Part shown: piece by piece, positions 17,934 to 26,463 of the stretch
Position numbering within the stretch: position 1 is the stretch's first letter
Layout: the number at the start of each line of letters is the position of its first letter
Origin: Candidatus Paceibacterota bacterium
Lineage (GTDB): Bacteria > Verrucomicrobiota > Verrucomicrobiia > Limisphaerales > UBA8199
NCBI GenBank assembly: GCA_035452965.1
Contig: DAOTCE010000004.1
Coordinates: 248,001 to 312,000 of the forward strand
Direction of reading: 5' to 3'
DNA: 64,000 nucleotides
The notes under the pieces: generated by a model
What the model was told of the DNA's origin: nothing
The model's input: the letters and a program-made list of their open reading frames with translations, nothing else
Databases searched by the model: none
Made by a program: the position numbers and the translations under genes

Positions 17934-18062
17934 TCGTACTGAGGGGTTTACCTCAGCGCAAGGATAATTGAGCAGGTCACTTCGGGGCACCGGTGCGGGC
18001 ATCCAAATTCCCAATCTCTTCAGCGCCAAGGCCTCCAATTGCGCTTTCGCTGTGTTCCGCTA

Positions 18063-18091
18063 TTGCAATGTCTGACGTCTTTTCATATAGA
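18063..18091 (+). promoter_or_regulatory. Candidate sigma-70-type promoter for the GT4/radical SAM pair
   Basis: TTGCAA (18063-18068), a 17-nt spacer and TATAGA (18086-18091) match four of six positions in each consensus box. The GTG start at 18124 lies about 30 bases downstream. It lies in the divergent region between pseB and the GT4 gene. The call is made by eye. Confidence 0.35.
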
Positions 18092-18123
18092 ACTCGGCGG
18101 CTTGAGTCAGGATTCCGGTTACC

Positions 18124-19263
18124 GTGCGCATAGGCATCATCAAGAGCAATTTCTTCCCTTCCGGCGGGGGGGCGGAGCGATACACTAACGGTCTGGTTGC
18201 CCAACTCCAGGCGCGCGGCCACGAAGTTCATGTGTTGGCGGCGCGTTGGGACGCGGCGGCCCTCTGCGCCGGGGTGGCGATTCACCGCGTGCCGACGGTT
18301 CACGCGCCGGCTTTTGCGCGGGTCCTTTCTTTCGCCTTGAATTGCCGCCGGGTGATGGAGGCGGCGGGCTGCGATTTCGCGCTGAGCAACGAACGCACTC
18401 TTCGCCAGGATGTCTGCCGTGCCGGCGGCGGGTGCCATCGGGAATGGCTGACACAACGACGGCGGCACCATCCCGGCTTGGCGCGGTCCCTGGCTGGACT
18501 GAATCCGCTGCATCTCACCTTGCTGTGGATTGAAAAGCGGACCTTCTCACCAGCCAACACCCGGGCGATCATCGCCAACTCCCATCGAGGGAAAGAGGAA
18601 ATCATCCGGCTCTACGGATTCCCGGCAGAACGAATCCAGGTAGTGCATAATGGCACGGATTGCGAGCGCTTCGGCCCCGCCGCCACCAGGCCCGAACGCC
18701 GGCAGACTGTGCTGCTGCTGGTCGGTTCGGGCTTCGAGCGCAAGGGGGTGGACTTTGCGGTGCGGGCTTTGGCACGGCTGCCGGCGTCCGTGCAATTGCG
18801 GGTCGCCGGCAAAGGCAATCCCGCGCCTTTTCGACGGCTGGCGGCGCGATTGGGCGTGGCCGACCGGGTGCACTTCCTCGGCAGTGGGAAAAGCATGGAG
18901 GAGGTTTATGGGGATGCCGATGTCCTCGTTCACCCAGCCATTTACGAGCCGTTCAGTAACGCCTGTCTCGAGGCGATGGCCTGTGGATTGCCGGTGATCA
19001 GCTCGCGGATTAACGGCGCCTCCGAAATCATCGAGCCCGGGCGCAATGGCGCCATTGTGGAGAATCCCGCAGATGCAGCGGCCATGGCGGCAGCCATCGA
19101 GCCCTACCTTGACCCAGCCGTGCGTGAGCGAACCGGCGCCGCCGCGCGCCAAACCGCCGAGTCCCTGCCGATGTCCCTCAATGTCGAACGGACGCTCGCT
19201 GTGATTGAAGCTCTGCGAGCACAAGGCCCCGCTGCAATCCCCGCTGCCCGTTCCCAAGCCTAA
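18124..19263 (+). CDS. GT4-type glycosyltransferase
   Basis: A 379-aa GT-B glycosyltransferase with a GTG start. N-terminal IGIIKSNFFPSGGGAERY is the acceptor-side signature. C-terminal LLVGSGFERKGVDFAVRAL, RVHFLGSGKSMEEVY and the motif YEPFSNACLEAMACGLPVI identify the donor domain. It lacks a signal peptide, as expected for a cytoplasmic enzyme acting at the inner membrane. Radical SAM gene 19268-20221 follows after 4 bases, so the two are probably co-transcribed. The set resembles LPS core glycosyltransferases of the RfaG type, but donor and acceptor are not determined. Confidence 0.85.
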   Translation: MRIGIIKSNFFPSGGGAERYTNGLVAQLQARGHEVHVLAARWDAAALCAGVAIHRVPTVHAPAFARVLSFALNCRRVMEAAGCDFALSNERTLRQDVCRAGGGCHREWLTQRRRHHPGLARSLAGLNPLHLTLLWIEKRTFSPANTRAIIANSHRGKEEIIRLYGFPAERIQVVHNGTDCERFGPAATRPERRQTVLLLVGSGFERKGVDFAVRALARLPASVQLRVAGKGNPAPFRRLAARLGVADRVHFLGSGKSMEEVYGDADVLVHPAIYEPFSNACLEAMACGLPVISSRINGASEIIEPGRNGAIVENPADAAAMAAAIEPYLDPAVRERTGAAARQTAESLPMSLNVERTLAVIEALRAQGPAAIPAARSQA

Positions 19264-19267
19264 CCTG

Positions 19268-20221
19268 ATGAGCCTCCTGCACCGCATCAAATCCAGCTAC
19301 TACGTCGCCGGCGCTGACGACAATCCCATCCGCGCCGCGGGCAAGCGCCTCTTCTATCGCCGCGTTCCTTCCTTCCCCCGCACCGTGCAGATCGAGACCC
19401 GCACCGGCTGCAACGCTTCGTGCGTCTTCTGCCCGCTCAGCGATACCGCCACCAAAGTGCCCAGGGGAACGATGGACCAGGCCCTCTTCGAGCGGATCGT
19501 CGCTGAGATTGCCAAAGAAGGCTCCACCCGGCGCGTCAGTCCGTACCTGACGAACGAGCCTTTCCTGGACCGCACCATTGTCGAAAAGTCCCGGCTGATC
19601 CAGCGTTCGGCGCCCCGCTGCGACGTTGTTGTGACGACCAACGCCGGCGCCCTGAGCCGTGCAATCGTGGATGACATCGCCCGGGATAACCCCTTCCACG
19701 CCATCTACATCTCCATGCAGGGCATCGAGAAGGAGCCTTACGAGCGCACCATGCGCGGCCGGCTGGTGTTCGAGGAAACCAAGCGCAACGTCGATTACCT
19801 CCTCGAGCAGCGGGACGCCCGCATGCCCCGGCTCAAGATCGTCGTCACTATGGTCAAGACCAGGGAGATAGATGCCGAAGCGGCCGTCCGTTACTGGAAG
19901 TCACGCGGCGTCGGGGCGCAATATACGGTGCTGGAGAATCGCGGCGGCAACACGAAGCAATTCAACGCACTGCTCTCGGGCAAGAAACGCCTGTTCCGCG
20001 ACTGCACCCGCCTCTTCAAGGCGGCCTGCATCACTTTCGACGGGGACATGGTATTGTGCTGCACGGATTACTACCGTGCCATGGTCCTGGGCAACATCCG
20101 GAACAGCTCGATTCGCGAAGTGTGGAATTCCCCCCGCGCCGTTGGCATCCGCCGCGACTTTCTCCGTGGAGACCTCCGTAACAACCCGCTTTGCGCGCGG
20201 TGCACAGTCGGCGAGCTTTGA
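19268..20221 (+). CDS. Radical SAM/SPASM domain protein
   Basis: A 317-aa radical SAM protein. The cluster motif CNASCVFC places Cys48, Cys52 and Cys55 in the CX3CX2C pattern. The C-terminal region (CTRLFKAACITFDGDMVLCC, then NNPLCARC) is a SPASM-type module that could bind one or more extra Fe-S clusters. Start at the ATG at 19268, 4 bases after the previous stop; the longer reading lies in the preceding gene. Such proteins near glycan genes are common, but the reaction is unknown. Sugar, lipid or peptide modification are all possible. Confidence 0.8.
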   Translation: MSLLHRIKSSYYVAGADDNPIRAAGKRLFYRRVPSFPRTVQIETRTGCNASCVFCPLSDTATKVPRGTMDQALFERIVAEIAKEGSTRRVSPYLTNEPFLDRTIVEKSRLIQRSAPRCDVVVTTNAGALSRAIVDDIARDNPFHAIYISMQGIEKEPYERTMRGRLVFEETKRNVDYLLEQRDARMPRLKIVVTMVKTREIDAEAAVRYWKSRGVGAQYTVLENRGGNTKQFNALLSGKKRLFRDCTRLFKAACITFDGDMVLCCTDYYRAMVLGNIRNSSIREVWNSPRAVGIRRDFLRGDLRNNPLCARCTVGEL

Positions 20222-20301
20222 CCGCATCCCGAAGTCAGGGCTTGCGGCAACATGAACAGCCTCGCTGCCACGCGTTAGCGCTGGGGGTTGAAATGTCTCC
20301 G

Positions 20302-20318
20302 GGCGGTGATTCACCGCC
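20302..20318. terminator. Hairpin at a convergent gene junction
   Basis: GGCGGTGA (20302-20309), one central base, and TCACCGCC (20311-20318) form a perfect inverted repeat. It overlaps the stop codon of the minus-strand kinase fusion and lies 80 bases past the radical SAM stop. No U-tract is seen. Confidence 0.4.
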
Positions 20319-22500
20319 AAGGTCGCAATTGCTTCTTAATCCGGTGTTTCCAGTCGTAGTAATGGAATGCGAGCCGCATCCACGCCGCGAAGCGGAGGTC
20401 GGCGACCTCGAAGTAAACGCGCAAGAACTCGTCGCGCGGGGTCCATGCCAAGGGATGACAGAGCCGCATCAGGTCCGCCAAGCGCTGGCGGATTGAGAGG
20501 CTCCTCGCACCGGCGCGCACTCGCCCTGTGTCAATGAGCGCGAATTCAAGCTTCCCCTTCTCTGTCCGGCGGAACATCAGGTTGCCCGCCGACAAGTCCC
20601 GGTAGAAGATCCCCCTGCCGTGCATCTTCGCTATGACCTTGGCGATCTCTTGATATAGCTCAGATGCCGGGAGGCCGAGGAAATCGGTTGCTCCCCCGTT
20701 GAATGCGTAGAATGCCTGGCGAGCTGATGAACCGTCTTCGAAGGCTGCGCATATGTAGTAGCTCTCATGCTCGTGGGGACGCGTGGGATGTTCCAGCCAG
20801 GCGACAGGCCGCGGCGTGGGGATGCCCCGGCGCAACAGCTCATGCGCGCCGTTCCAACTGCGCAGCGCTTTGCCGGGTTTGAACCTTTGAATCCACCCCC
20901 GCAGTCCGGTCGCAGGCAGGAAATGCTTCACCACGAGCTTGTGCCCGGCATCCCAGGGGGCCGGCGCGGACCAGACACGATTCCGCTTGTTGCGGAGCAC
21001 CTTGGCCGCGCTGGAATTCATCGGAGCAAACTGGTCAGGCAGCGACGCGCCGGGATCAATTTGCGCCCCCGCCACGCTGGCCAGAGTCAGTCCCCGCCAC
21101 TCCGGCCGTTCGATTGGGGCGCAACGCGCCTCTGCGCCGGCTGAGATGCGAACTCCGGCCAGCGCGCGGGGCGAAGGCCGCACTTGAATCGCAGTGTTTG
21201 GTTGCCACCGAAGATAGGTGGGGCTTTGCGTGAACAGACCTGGCAAGGCAGCGAGAGGCGCGCCCGCGCGATCAAAGACTTCGGCTGCGCTCAAAGTTCC
21301 GGCGTCGTAACAGTCCGAGGCAGCGGCGCAGTCGCCATTTCGGCACCAGATCGCGTGCAATGTGTGCGTGGCGGATTGGAATTCCAGAATCTCCAGCGAG
21401 CCGCCTGCGGGGACTCTCCGCGTAAACGTCGTACCGGCGAGAAACCGGGTCACGGCCTGGAATGCATGGAAAGCGGGCCGGATCCGGTAATCGCTGAGCT
21501 TCCCGTTGGCTCGGCCATAAAACGTCACGTGGAAGATTTCGGGGAAGAAGGTTGTCCCATCGTCAACCAAACCTTCGCGCTGGCCGATCAGCGGACCCCA
21601 ATAGAGGCGATTCAACCCGCCAGAGGCGGCCGCGAGGCAGCAGTAGCGCGCCACGTAATCCGCTTGCTGTTCTTCGGCCTCTTCCAGCACCCGGCGGATC
21701 CGGCGCAGGCTCCAGGACACATGCATGCTGAAGGTCCGCGGCACGTCCGCCCACCGCCCAATCGCCCCCAGCAGCGACGCCTTCTTGACGGTGTTGAACT
21801 TGATCCACCCCGCACAACGGTGGCCGAGGATTTTGTGGTCGAACGCTTCCGGTTCGGTGGCCCGCTCGACAAAGAGATTGTTGGTGTGGACGGCTGGCAG
21901 CCGGCCGCGCTGCCGCATCGCGTGAAGAATGGGAATGTTGTAGAACGGCTCGAAGTCCGTAACGTTCGGACCCGCCAGAACAACGTCTCGTCCTTCCGCC
22001 TCCTCCCACGCGATGTCCCAGGCCTGGAGAAAGAGCGGCACATCAAAGCCGGACCAGCGCCGGCGGTTCACTGTGGCCCCGATCTCGAATAGTTCCACGC
22101 CGCGCGCGAAGCGCTCAAACGTGTCGCGCAGAAATCGGCGCCAGCGTTCCGCGCCCTCGGCTCTCAGAAGCAGAGCGACCTCCTTGCGCGGCGCCACCAG
22201 ATGCAGCGCCACGCGAAATCCCTCGGCCGCCAGCCGCTTGACGAAGCGCTCGACAAAACCGCCGGGCGATTCGTAGCCGTAGTCCACGCGCACACAGCGC
22301 AGCCCGAGCTCGCGGAGCCGGGCGACGATGTAGTCATCGCAGGCCGGGTCTTCGGAGCTGGCCACACACACGCCGAAGAAGTCCGGCGGCAGGGAAACGG
22401 GTGGCCGCGGCTGGTGATACCGCCAGCCGCGCGCCCTCGGGGAGAGCAAGAACGCGAGGTTGGCGCGAATCATCAGCGCGAGAGTGGAACCGGTTTTCAA
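20311..22500 (-). CDS. Glycosidase-like barrel fused to a lipopolysaccharide-kinase-like domain
   Basis: A 729-aa two-part protein. Residues about 38-440 look like a clan-A glycoside hydrolase barrel (DFFGVCVASSED, RELGLRCVRVDYGYESPGGF, WDIAWEEAEGRDVVLAGPNV, FHAFQAVTRFLAG). Where GH39-like enzymes show the acid/base motif FEIWNEPN, it has FEIGATVN (138-145), so the catalytic Glu seems replaced by Thr. Residues about 500-729 are a Kdo/InaA-type kinase: VVKHF (Lys525), FYRDLSAGN (Asp635, Asn640) and ALIDTGR (Asp657), all intact. A role in recognising and phosphorylating a glycolipid is inferred. It follows the pseudokinase gene by 34 bases. Confidence 0.75.
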   Translation of the reverse strand: MKTGSTLALMIRANLAFLLSPRARGWRYHQPRPPVSLPPDFFGVCVASSEDPACDDYIVARLRELGLRCVRVDYGYESPGGFVERFVKRLAAEGFRVALHLVAPRKEVALLLRAEGAERWRRFLRDTFERFARGVELFEIGATVNRRRWSGFDVPLFLQAWDIAWEEAEGRDVVLAGPNVTDFEPFYNIPILHAMRQRGRLPAVHTNNLFVERATEPEAFDHKILGHRCAGWIKFNTVKKASLLGAIGRWADVPRTFSMHVSWSLRRIRRVLEEAEEQQADYVARYCCLAAASGGLNRLYWGPLIGQREGLVDDGTTFFPEIFHVTFYGRANGKLSDYRIRPAFHAFQAVTRFLAGTTFTRRVPAGGSLEILEFQSATHTLHAIWCRNGDCAAASDCYDAGTLSAAEVFDRAGAPLAALPGLFTQSPTYLRWQPNTAIQVRPSPRALAGVRISAGAEARCAPIERPEWRGLTLASVAGAQIDPGASLPDQFAPMNSSAAKVLRNKRNRVWSAPAPWDAGHKLVVKHFLPATGLRGWIQRFKPGKALRSWNGAHELLRRGIPTPRPVAWLEHPTRPHEHESYYICAAFEDGSSARQAFYAFNGGATDFLGLPASELYQEIAKVIAKMHGRGIFYRDLSAGNLMFRRTEKGKLEFALIDTGRVRAGARSLSIRQRLADLMRLCHPLAWTPRDEFLRVYFEVADLRFAAWMRLAFHYYDWKHRIKKQLRPWR

Positions 22501-22534
22501 AGCGGCCGAAGTGTAGCGGCAGGGAAGGGGGTTG

Positions 22535-23389
22535 TCAGCTTTGGCGGATGCCGCGAGGGCCGCCGCTTCGGCAATGCGCCCACAGCGCGCGCATTTGGAA
22601 CGTCAGCGCCAGCCGGTTGCGCAGATGCCGTGATGAACGGTAGCCGAGCGCCTGCGTCGCGATCTTCCGGGCTTCCGCCGGCCCGCAGCCGTAGCGGCGC
22701 AGCACCGCCTCGGAGTCGAACGCCGCATCTGTCTGCACCAAAGAGTAAAGCAGACTCAACAGGTCGAACCGCGCCATTGAAGTGCCGAAAATATTTTCTG
22801 GAAAGCGCACCGAGCGCGCGAGGTCAATCAAGTGGAACTCGCGTGCTCCGCCTGTCGCTTTCGCCAGCAGGATATTCTTTGGCCAGAGCGCCCCATGGTA
22901 CACACCCCGTTCGTGCATGCGGCACAAATTGTCGAACAATGGCAGGAGATCTTCAGCCCGCAGCCTCCCGCCGCTCGCCGCCAGATACTCTTTGAGGCTG
23001 ACGACACCGGGAATTTCGCGTGTGACGAGCAACTCAAAATGACCGTGCGTTGGCGCGAATCCCCACCCCCAAACCAACGGCTGGCTACAGGATACCCCGC
23101 CATCCGCCAGAGCGCACAGCGCACTGAATTCGCGCTGGACCCGAAAGCGCAGAACTCCACCCCGCAGGCGGTTCCACATGCCCCGCCGCCGATATAATTT
23201 CACAACGCCTGCTTCGACCAGCCCGGGCAGCACCAGTTGGAGCCGCCAGACGAGCGCTTGGTCCTCCTCCTTGATGCGCGGAGTCGCGCCGGGAAAGACC
23301 AGCGCGCGCCGCAATTCCAGTGGGATGTCCCCGAGCCGGGAACCGCCAACAGCGAGGGAGAAGGCCGTGCCCTGGGCGGGAGTGCTCAC
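22535..23389 (-). CDS. Lipopolysaccharide-kinase homologue lacking the catalytic Asp (predicted pseudokinase)
   Basis: A 284-aa kinase-fold protein of the same family as the neighbouring kinases. VVKLYRRRGMWNRL holds the ATP-binding Lys64, and HLIDLARS the metal-binding Asp189. The catalytic loop reads HGALWPKN (His165 to Asn172) where active members have HxDLxxxN, so Ala167 stands in for the catalytic Asp. It is either inactive and regulatory, or uses altered chemistry. The GTG at 23389 overlaps the upstream TGA as GTGA, which fixes the start; a longer reading would overlap that gene by 61 bases. It is flanked by the methyltransferase and the kinase fusion in one operon. Confidence 0.75.
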   Translation of the reverse strand: MSTPAQGTAFSLAVGGSRLGDIPLELRRALVFPGATPRIKEEDQALVWRLQLVLPGLVEAGVVKLYRRRGMWNRLRGGVLRFRVQREFSALCALADGGVSCSQPLVWGWGFAPTHGHFELLVTREIPGVVSLKEYLAASGGRLRAEDLLPLFDNLCRMHERGVYHGALWPKNILLAKATGGAREFHLIDLARSVRFPENIFGTSMARFDLLSLLYSLVQTDAAFDSEAVLRRYGCGPAEARKIATQALGYRSSRHLRNRLALTFQMRALWAHCRSGGPRGIRQS

Positions 23390-24231
23390 GATTTGACGAG
23401 CAGCGCATAACGATGGCCCGAGCCAAGCCATGACAGCGCCGGACACGCGGCCAGCCGCGCGCCCTGCCGGGCTGCGATGTTGCGAACTTCGTCCTGTGTC
23501 ATCGTGTATTTGGGTCGCTTCCGGTCAAAGGGGCGGCGGATGCGCCGCAGCAGGTTCTTGGGCGAATGGTAATCGAAGAAGGTCAGGATGACGAAGCGGC
23601 GGGCGGCCCGCAAAAGCTCAATGACCAGCCGTTCCCGCTCCGCCGGATGCGGCAGGTGGTGGCAAAGCCGGATGCACACCACGCCGTCCAGAGCCGCGTC
23701 CCGGAACGGGATGCGGAGCGCCGAAGCGGTCAGCCAGAGTTGCGGCGTTTCGCAGCGGCTGTTTTGGCGGCCGTACTGCAACTGGCCGAGCGCCACGTCA
23801 GCCTCGATCATCAGATCGGTATATCGCGCCATGGCCGGGCTCAGCCGGCCGCCGCCGCAGGGCAGTTCCAGCAGCGTTCGGCAGCGGGGCTGCGAGGCGA
23901 GCAGGCGGTGGAGCAACTGATACTCCCGCTGCGTGCTCCAGCGTTTTAGCAGTTTCCGCTCATACTTGGTGTTGTATTCAGCCGCGGCGTCCACCTGCTG
24001 ATACTCCTGCTGGTAAGACGTCCGCGTCGGTCCCTGGTGCGCGGGGACTTCCGGCTCCGGTTCATCCATTACCGCGAGCAGTGGAATGCCATCGCGGAGG
24101 GGAAAACTCAACCTGCACGCCGTGCAGGCGACACTGCCCGCGCCCAACTCCAAGCGACCCTGACAACGCGGGCACGCCAATAGTTCTCCGATGGCTTCCA
24201 GACCAGGCGCCACAGTCTTGTCATTGTGCAT
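23386..24231 (-). CDS. SAM-dependent methyltransferase with N-terminal zinc ribbon
   Basis: A 281-aa protein. The N-terminus carries a Trm112-like zinc ribbon with two Cys pairs (LLACPRC and VACTAC). A class I methyltransferase domain follows: TLLELPCGGGRLSPAMARY (motif I), MIEADVALGQL and GVVCIRLCHHLPHPAERERL. Near the end, FDYHSPKNLLRRIRRPF is typical of the glycan-cluster versions of this family. Its stop overlaps the pseudokinase GTG start. The substrate is unknown; the neighbours suggest a surface glycolipid intermediate. Confidence 0.8.
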   Translation of the reverse strand: MHNDKTVAPGLEAIGELLACPRCQGRLELGAGSVACTACRLSFPLRDGIPLLAVMDEPEPEVPAHQGPTRTSYQQEYQQVDAAAEYNTKYERKLLKRWSTQREYQLLHRLLASQPRCRTLLELPCGGGRLSPAMARYTDLMIEADVALGQLQYGRQNSRCETPQLWLTASALRIPFRDAALDGVVCIRLCHHLPHPAERERLVIELLRAARRFVILTFFDYHSPKNLLRRIRRPFDRKRPKYTMTQDEVRNIAARQGARLAACPALSWLGSGHRYALLVKS

Positions 24232-24351
24232 ATTGCTTCAGAAGCGTCCGCGAGTAACTTCAGCGCGGGAGCGTAGCCGCGCGTCCCGTGCGCCGACAAG
24301 CCCGCAATAAAAGTGACGGAAGTCCTGAGCGCTCCGGCGCGCGAACCGTGC

Positions 24352-25455
24352 TCATGTGCCGGGGCCGGAAGCTCGCAGCGGCGCGCGCACCAGCTCACGG
24401 TATAACTTCGAGTAGTCACCAGACATGCGCTCGACAGAGTAGTCACGCCTTACCCGGTCAAGCGCGTTGGCGCGAAGGCGCGCGGCGAGGGGCTCCTCGG
24501 TCAGCAGGCGCAAGATCGCAGCCGCCAAGCCAGCGTGGTCGCCAACCGGCACCAGCAGGCCAGTTTCCTCATGGCGCACGGTCTCTGGGATTCCGCCGCC
24601 CGCTGTCGCCGCCACCGGGGTGCCCGCCGCAAACGCATCCAGCACGATGCTGCCCAGCCCCTCCATGCACGAACTCATGGCGAACACGTCAAACGCCGGC
24701 AGGAATTCCTCGGCCTGTGGAATGAAGCCGGGCATCAGGACCTGGTCCGCGAGGTCCAGCTCCCGTCGCTGGGCCAGCAATGGCCTTCTCAATTCGCCAT
24801 CCCCAATAATCACGAACCTTGCCTCGGGTCGCCGTTGGAGGACGATTTTGGCGGCGCGCAACAGGGTTGCCTGGTCTTTGTGTCCCACCATGGCGGCGAT
24901 GTTGCCGATGAGCTTCACGTCCGGGGCCACTCCGAGCCGGGCGCGTGCTGCGGCCTGATGCTGCGGGGTCAGCAGTTGCGGGTCGGGCAGCGGCACGGCG
25001 CTGCTGATAACCGACAATCGTTCCCTGGGCACGCCCCATCCCGCCAGTTGATCGGCGATGAACTGCGATATGCACACCACCCGCGCCGCGCCACGGAATT
25101 TGTAGCGGTTGAACCAGCCGCCGCCCGGCAGAAAATCCACCCGGCGGGTCACCAGAAAGGGTTTGCGATGCCAGGCCGAAGTCAACGCCGCCAGGCTGTG
25201 GCCCCGACCCGTATGACAATGAAGGAGATCGAACTCCCGCGCGATGCGCGGCAGCGTGAGCGCCGCGCCGAAATTGTTTCCTGGAATCGGGCGCACCGGC
25301 ACCCCGGATTCCAGGGCCAGGCGTGCCAGAGGCTCGCCCGGGCGGCACGCGATAACCGACGTGATCCCGTGGTCCTTCAGCCCGGCGGCGAGCAGCAGCG
25401 TCTGGCGTTCGCCGCCGCGCCAGGTTCTCTCGTTGTTGAAATGCAGGATCTTCAT
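24352..25455 (-). CDS. GT4-type glycosyltransferase
   Basis: A 367-aa GT-B glycosyltransferase. N-terminal ILHFNNERTWRGGERQTLLL is the typical acceptor-side start. VKLIGNIAAMVGHKDQATLL, FVIIGDGELR and SCMEGLGSIVLDAFAAGTPV with ETVRHEETGLLV mark the nucleotide-sugar domain. Start at the ATG at 25455. It is the first gene of the minus-strand block that continues, after a 120-base gap, with the methyltransferase and kinases. The opposite-strand GT2 starts 146 bases away, so the promoters are divergent. Confidence 0.85.
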   Translation of the reverse strand: MKILHFNNERTWRGGERQTLLLAAGLKDHGITSVIACRPGEPLARLALESGVPVRPIPGNNFGAALTLPRIAREFDLLHCHTGRGHSLAALTSAWHRKPFLVTRRVDFLPGGGWFNRYKFRGAARVVCISQFIADQLAGWGVPRERLSVISSAVPLPDPQLLTPQHQAAARARLGVAPDVKLIGNIAAMVGHKDQATLLRAAKIVLQRRPEARFVIIGDGELRRPLLAQRRELDLADQVLMPGFIPQAEEFLPAFDVFAMSSCMEGLGSIVLDAFAAGTPVAATAGGGIPETVRHEETGLLVPVGDHAGLAAAILRLLTEEPLAARLRANALDRVRRDYSVERMSGDYSKLYRELVRAPLRASGPGT

Positions 25456-25601
25456 AGCCGCCTCGCCGCCGCGATGCTTCAGCAGTCCCGCCAATTGTTT
25501 CAAAACGGCCCGGGCTTCACAACCGTCTTGTTCACTGGCTCACGCCGCGAGGCCGCAGGAATTGCCTTGTGAGGCGCGCCGCCGCGATTTACCAATGGCG
25601 C

Positions 25602-26432
25602 ATGCAGAGCCGTCTCCCGCTTTCGGTCGCGCTCATCACTTTGAATGAGGAGGCCAACCTGCCGCGTTGCCTGGAGAGCATACGACCTCTGGCGGCGGAA
25701 ATAGTGGTCGTGGATTCCGGTTCAACGGATCGCACTGAAGAAATTGCGCGTCACGCAGACGCGGTATTTGTTTCACAGACCTGGCAGGGTTTTACGCGGC
25801 AGAAGAACTCCGTGCTCGAGCGTTGCACTCAACCGTGGGTGCTGTGCCTGGACGCGGATGAGGCGGTGTCGCCAGAACTGGCCACGGCCATCCGGCAGGT
25901 GTTGGCGGGCAAGACCGCCGCGAATGGCTTCCGGTTGAACCGGCGCACCTCCTACCTCGGGGATTGGATCTGGCACGCATGGTATCCGGAATGGTGTCTT
26001 CGGCTGGTGCGCCGGGAGACGGCGCGCTGGACCGGGGCAGATCCTCACCCGCATTTGTTGGTCACCGGTGACACGGAGAAACTGGAGGGGGACCTGCTCC
26101 ACTACTCCTACGCGAATTTGCAGAGTCATTTCGAGCGCAACATCCGCTATGCGCGGACCTCGGCGGACAGTTTGGCCCAGGCCGGCCAGCGCTGCCGCTG
26201 GTATCACCTGGCTATTTCACCCTGGCTCGCGCTGGGCAAGCGGTTGGTCTTGAAGCAGGGATTCCGCGATGGTTGGCGTGGCTGGGTCATTGCCTATTCG
26301 GCGTTCCTGGGCGTTCTCGCCAAGTATGCGTTTCTGTTTGAGAAACAGGTGCAAGCTCGGCACGATCGCCAGGTCACGCGCACTCCACCGGCGAATAAAT
26401 CACCTGGCCCGAAATCCTCCGAGCCGGCTTGA
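25602..26432 (+). CDS. GT2-type glycosyltransferase (WaaE/KdtX-like)
   Basis: A 276-aa inverting GT-A glycosyltransferase of the WaaE-like branch, whose characterised members add a beta-glucose to LPS core. LSVALITLNEEANLPRCLES begins the fold; EIVVVDSGSTDRTEEIARH holds the nucleotide-binding Asp; WVLCLDADEAVSPEL is the DXD region. C-terminal FRDGWRGWVIAYSAFLGVLAKYAF is the hydrophobic segment seen in this branch. The ATG at 25602 is chosen; a GTG at 25569 is an alternative. It converges on the MsbA-like gene. Confidence 0.85.
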   Translation: MQSRLPLSVALITLNEEANLPRCLESIRPLAAEIVVVDSGSTDRTEEIARHADAVFVSQTWQGFTRQKNSVLERCTQPWVLCLDADEAVSPELATAIRQVLAGKTAANGFRLNRRTSYLGDWIWHAWYPEWCLRLVRRETARWTGADPHPHLLVTGDTEKLEGDLLHYSYANLQSHFERNIRYARTSADSLAQAGQRCRWYHLAISPWLALGKRLVLKQGFRDGWRGWVIAYSAFLGVLAKYAFLFEKQVQARHDRQVTRTPPANKSPGPKSSEPA

Positions 26433-26441
26433 GGACCGGTT

Positions 26442-26463
26442 GGACCGCTCGCGGGAGCGGTTC
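26442..26463. terminator. Hairpin at a convergent gene junction
   Basis: GGACCGCTC (26442-26450), loop GCGG, and GAGCGGTTC (26455-26463) form a 9-bp stem with one G-U pair. The stem reaches into the stop codon of the minus-strand transporter and lies 10 bases after the GT2 stop. There is no U-tract. Confidence 0.45.
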
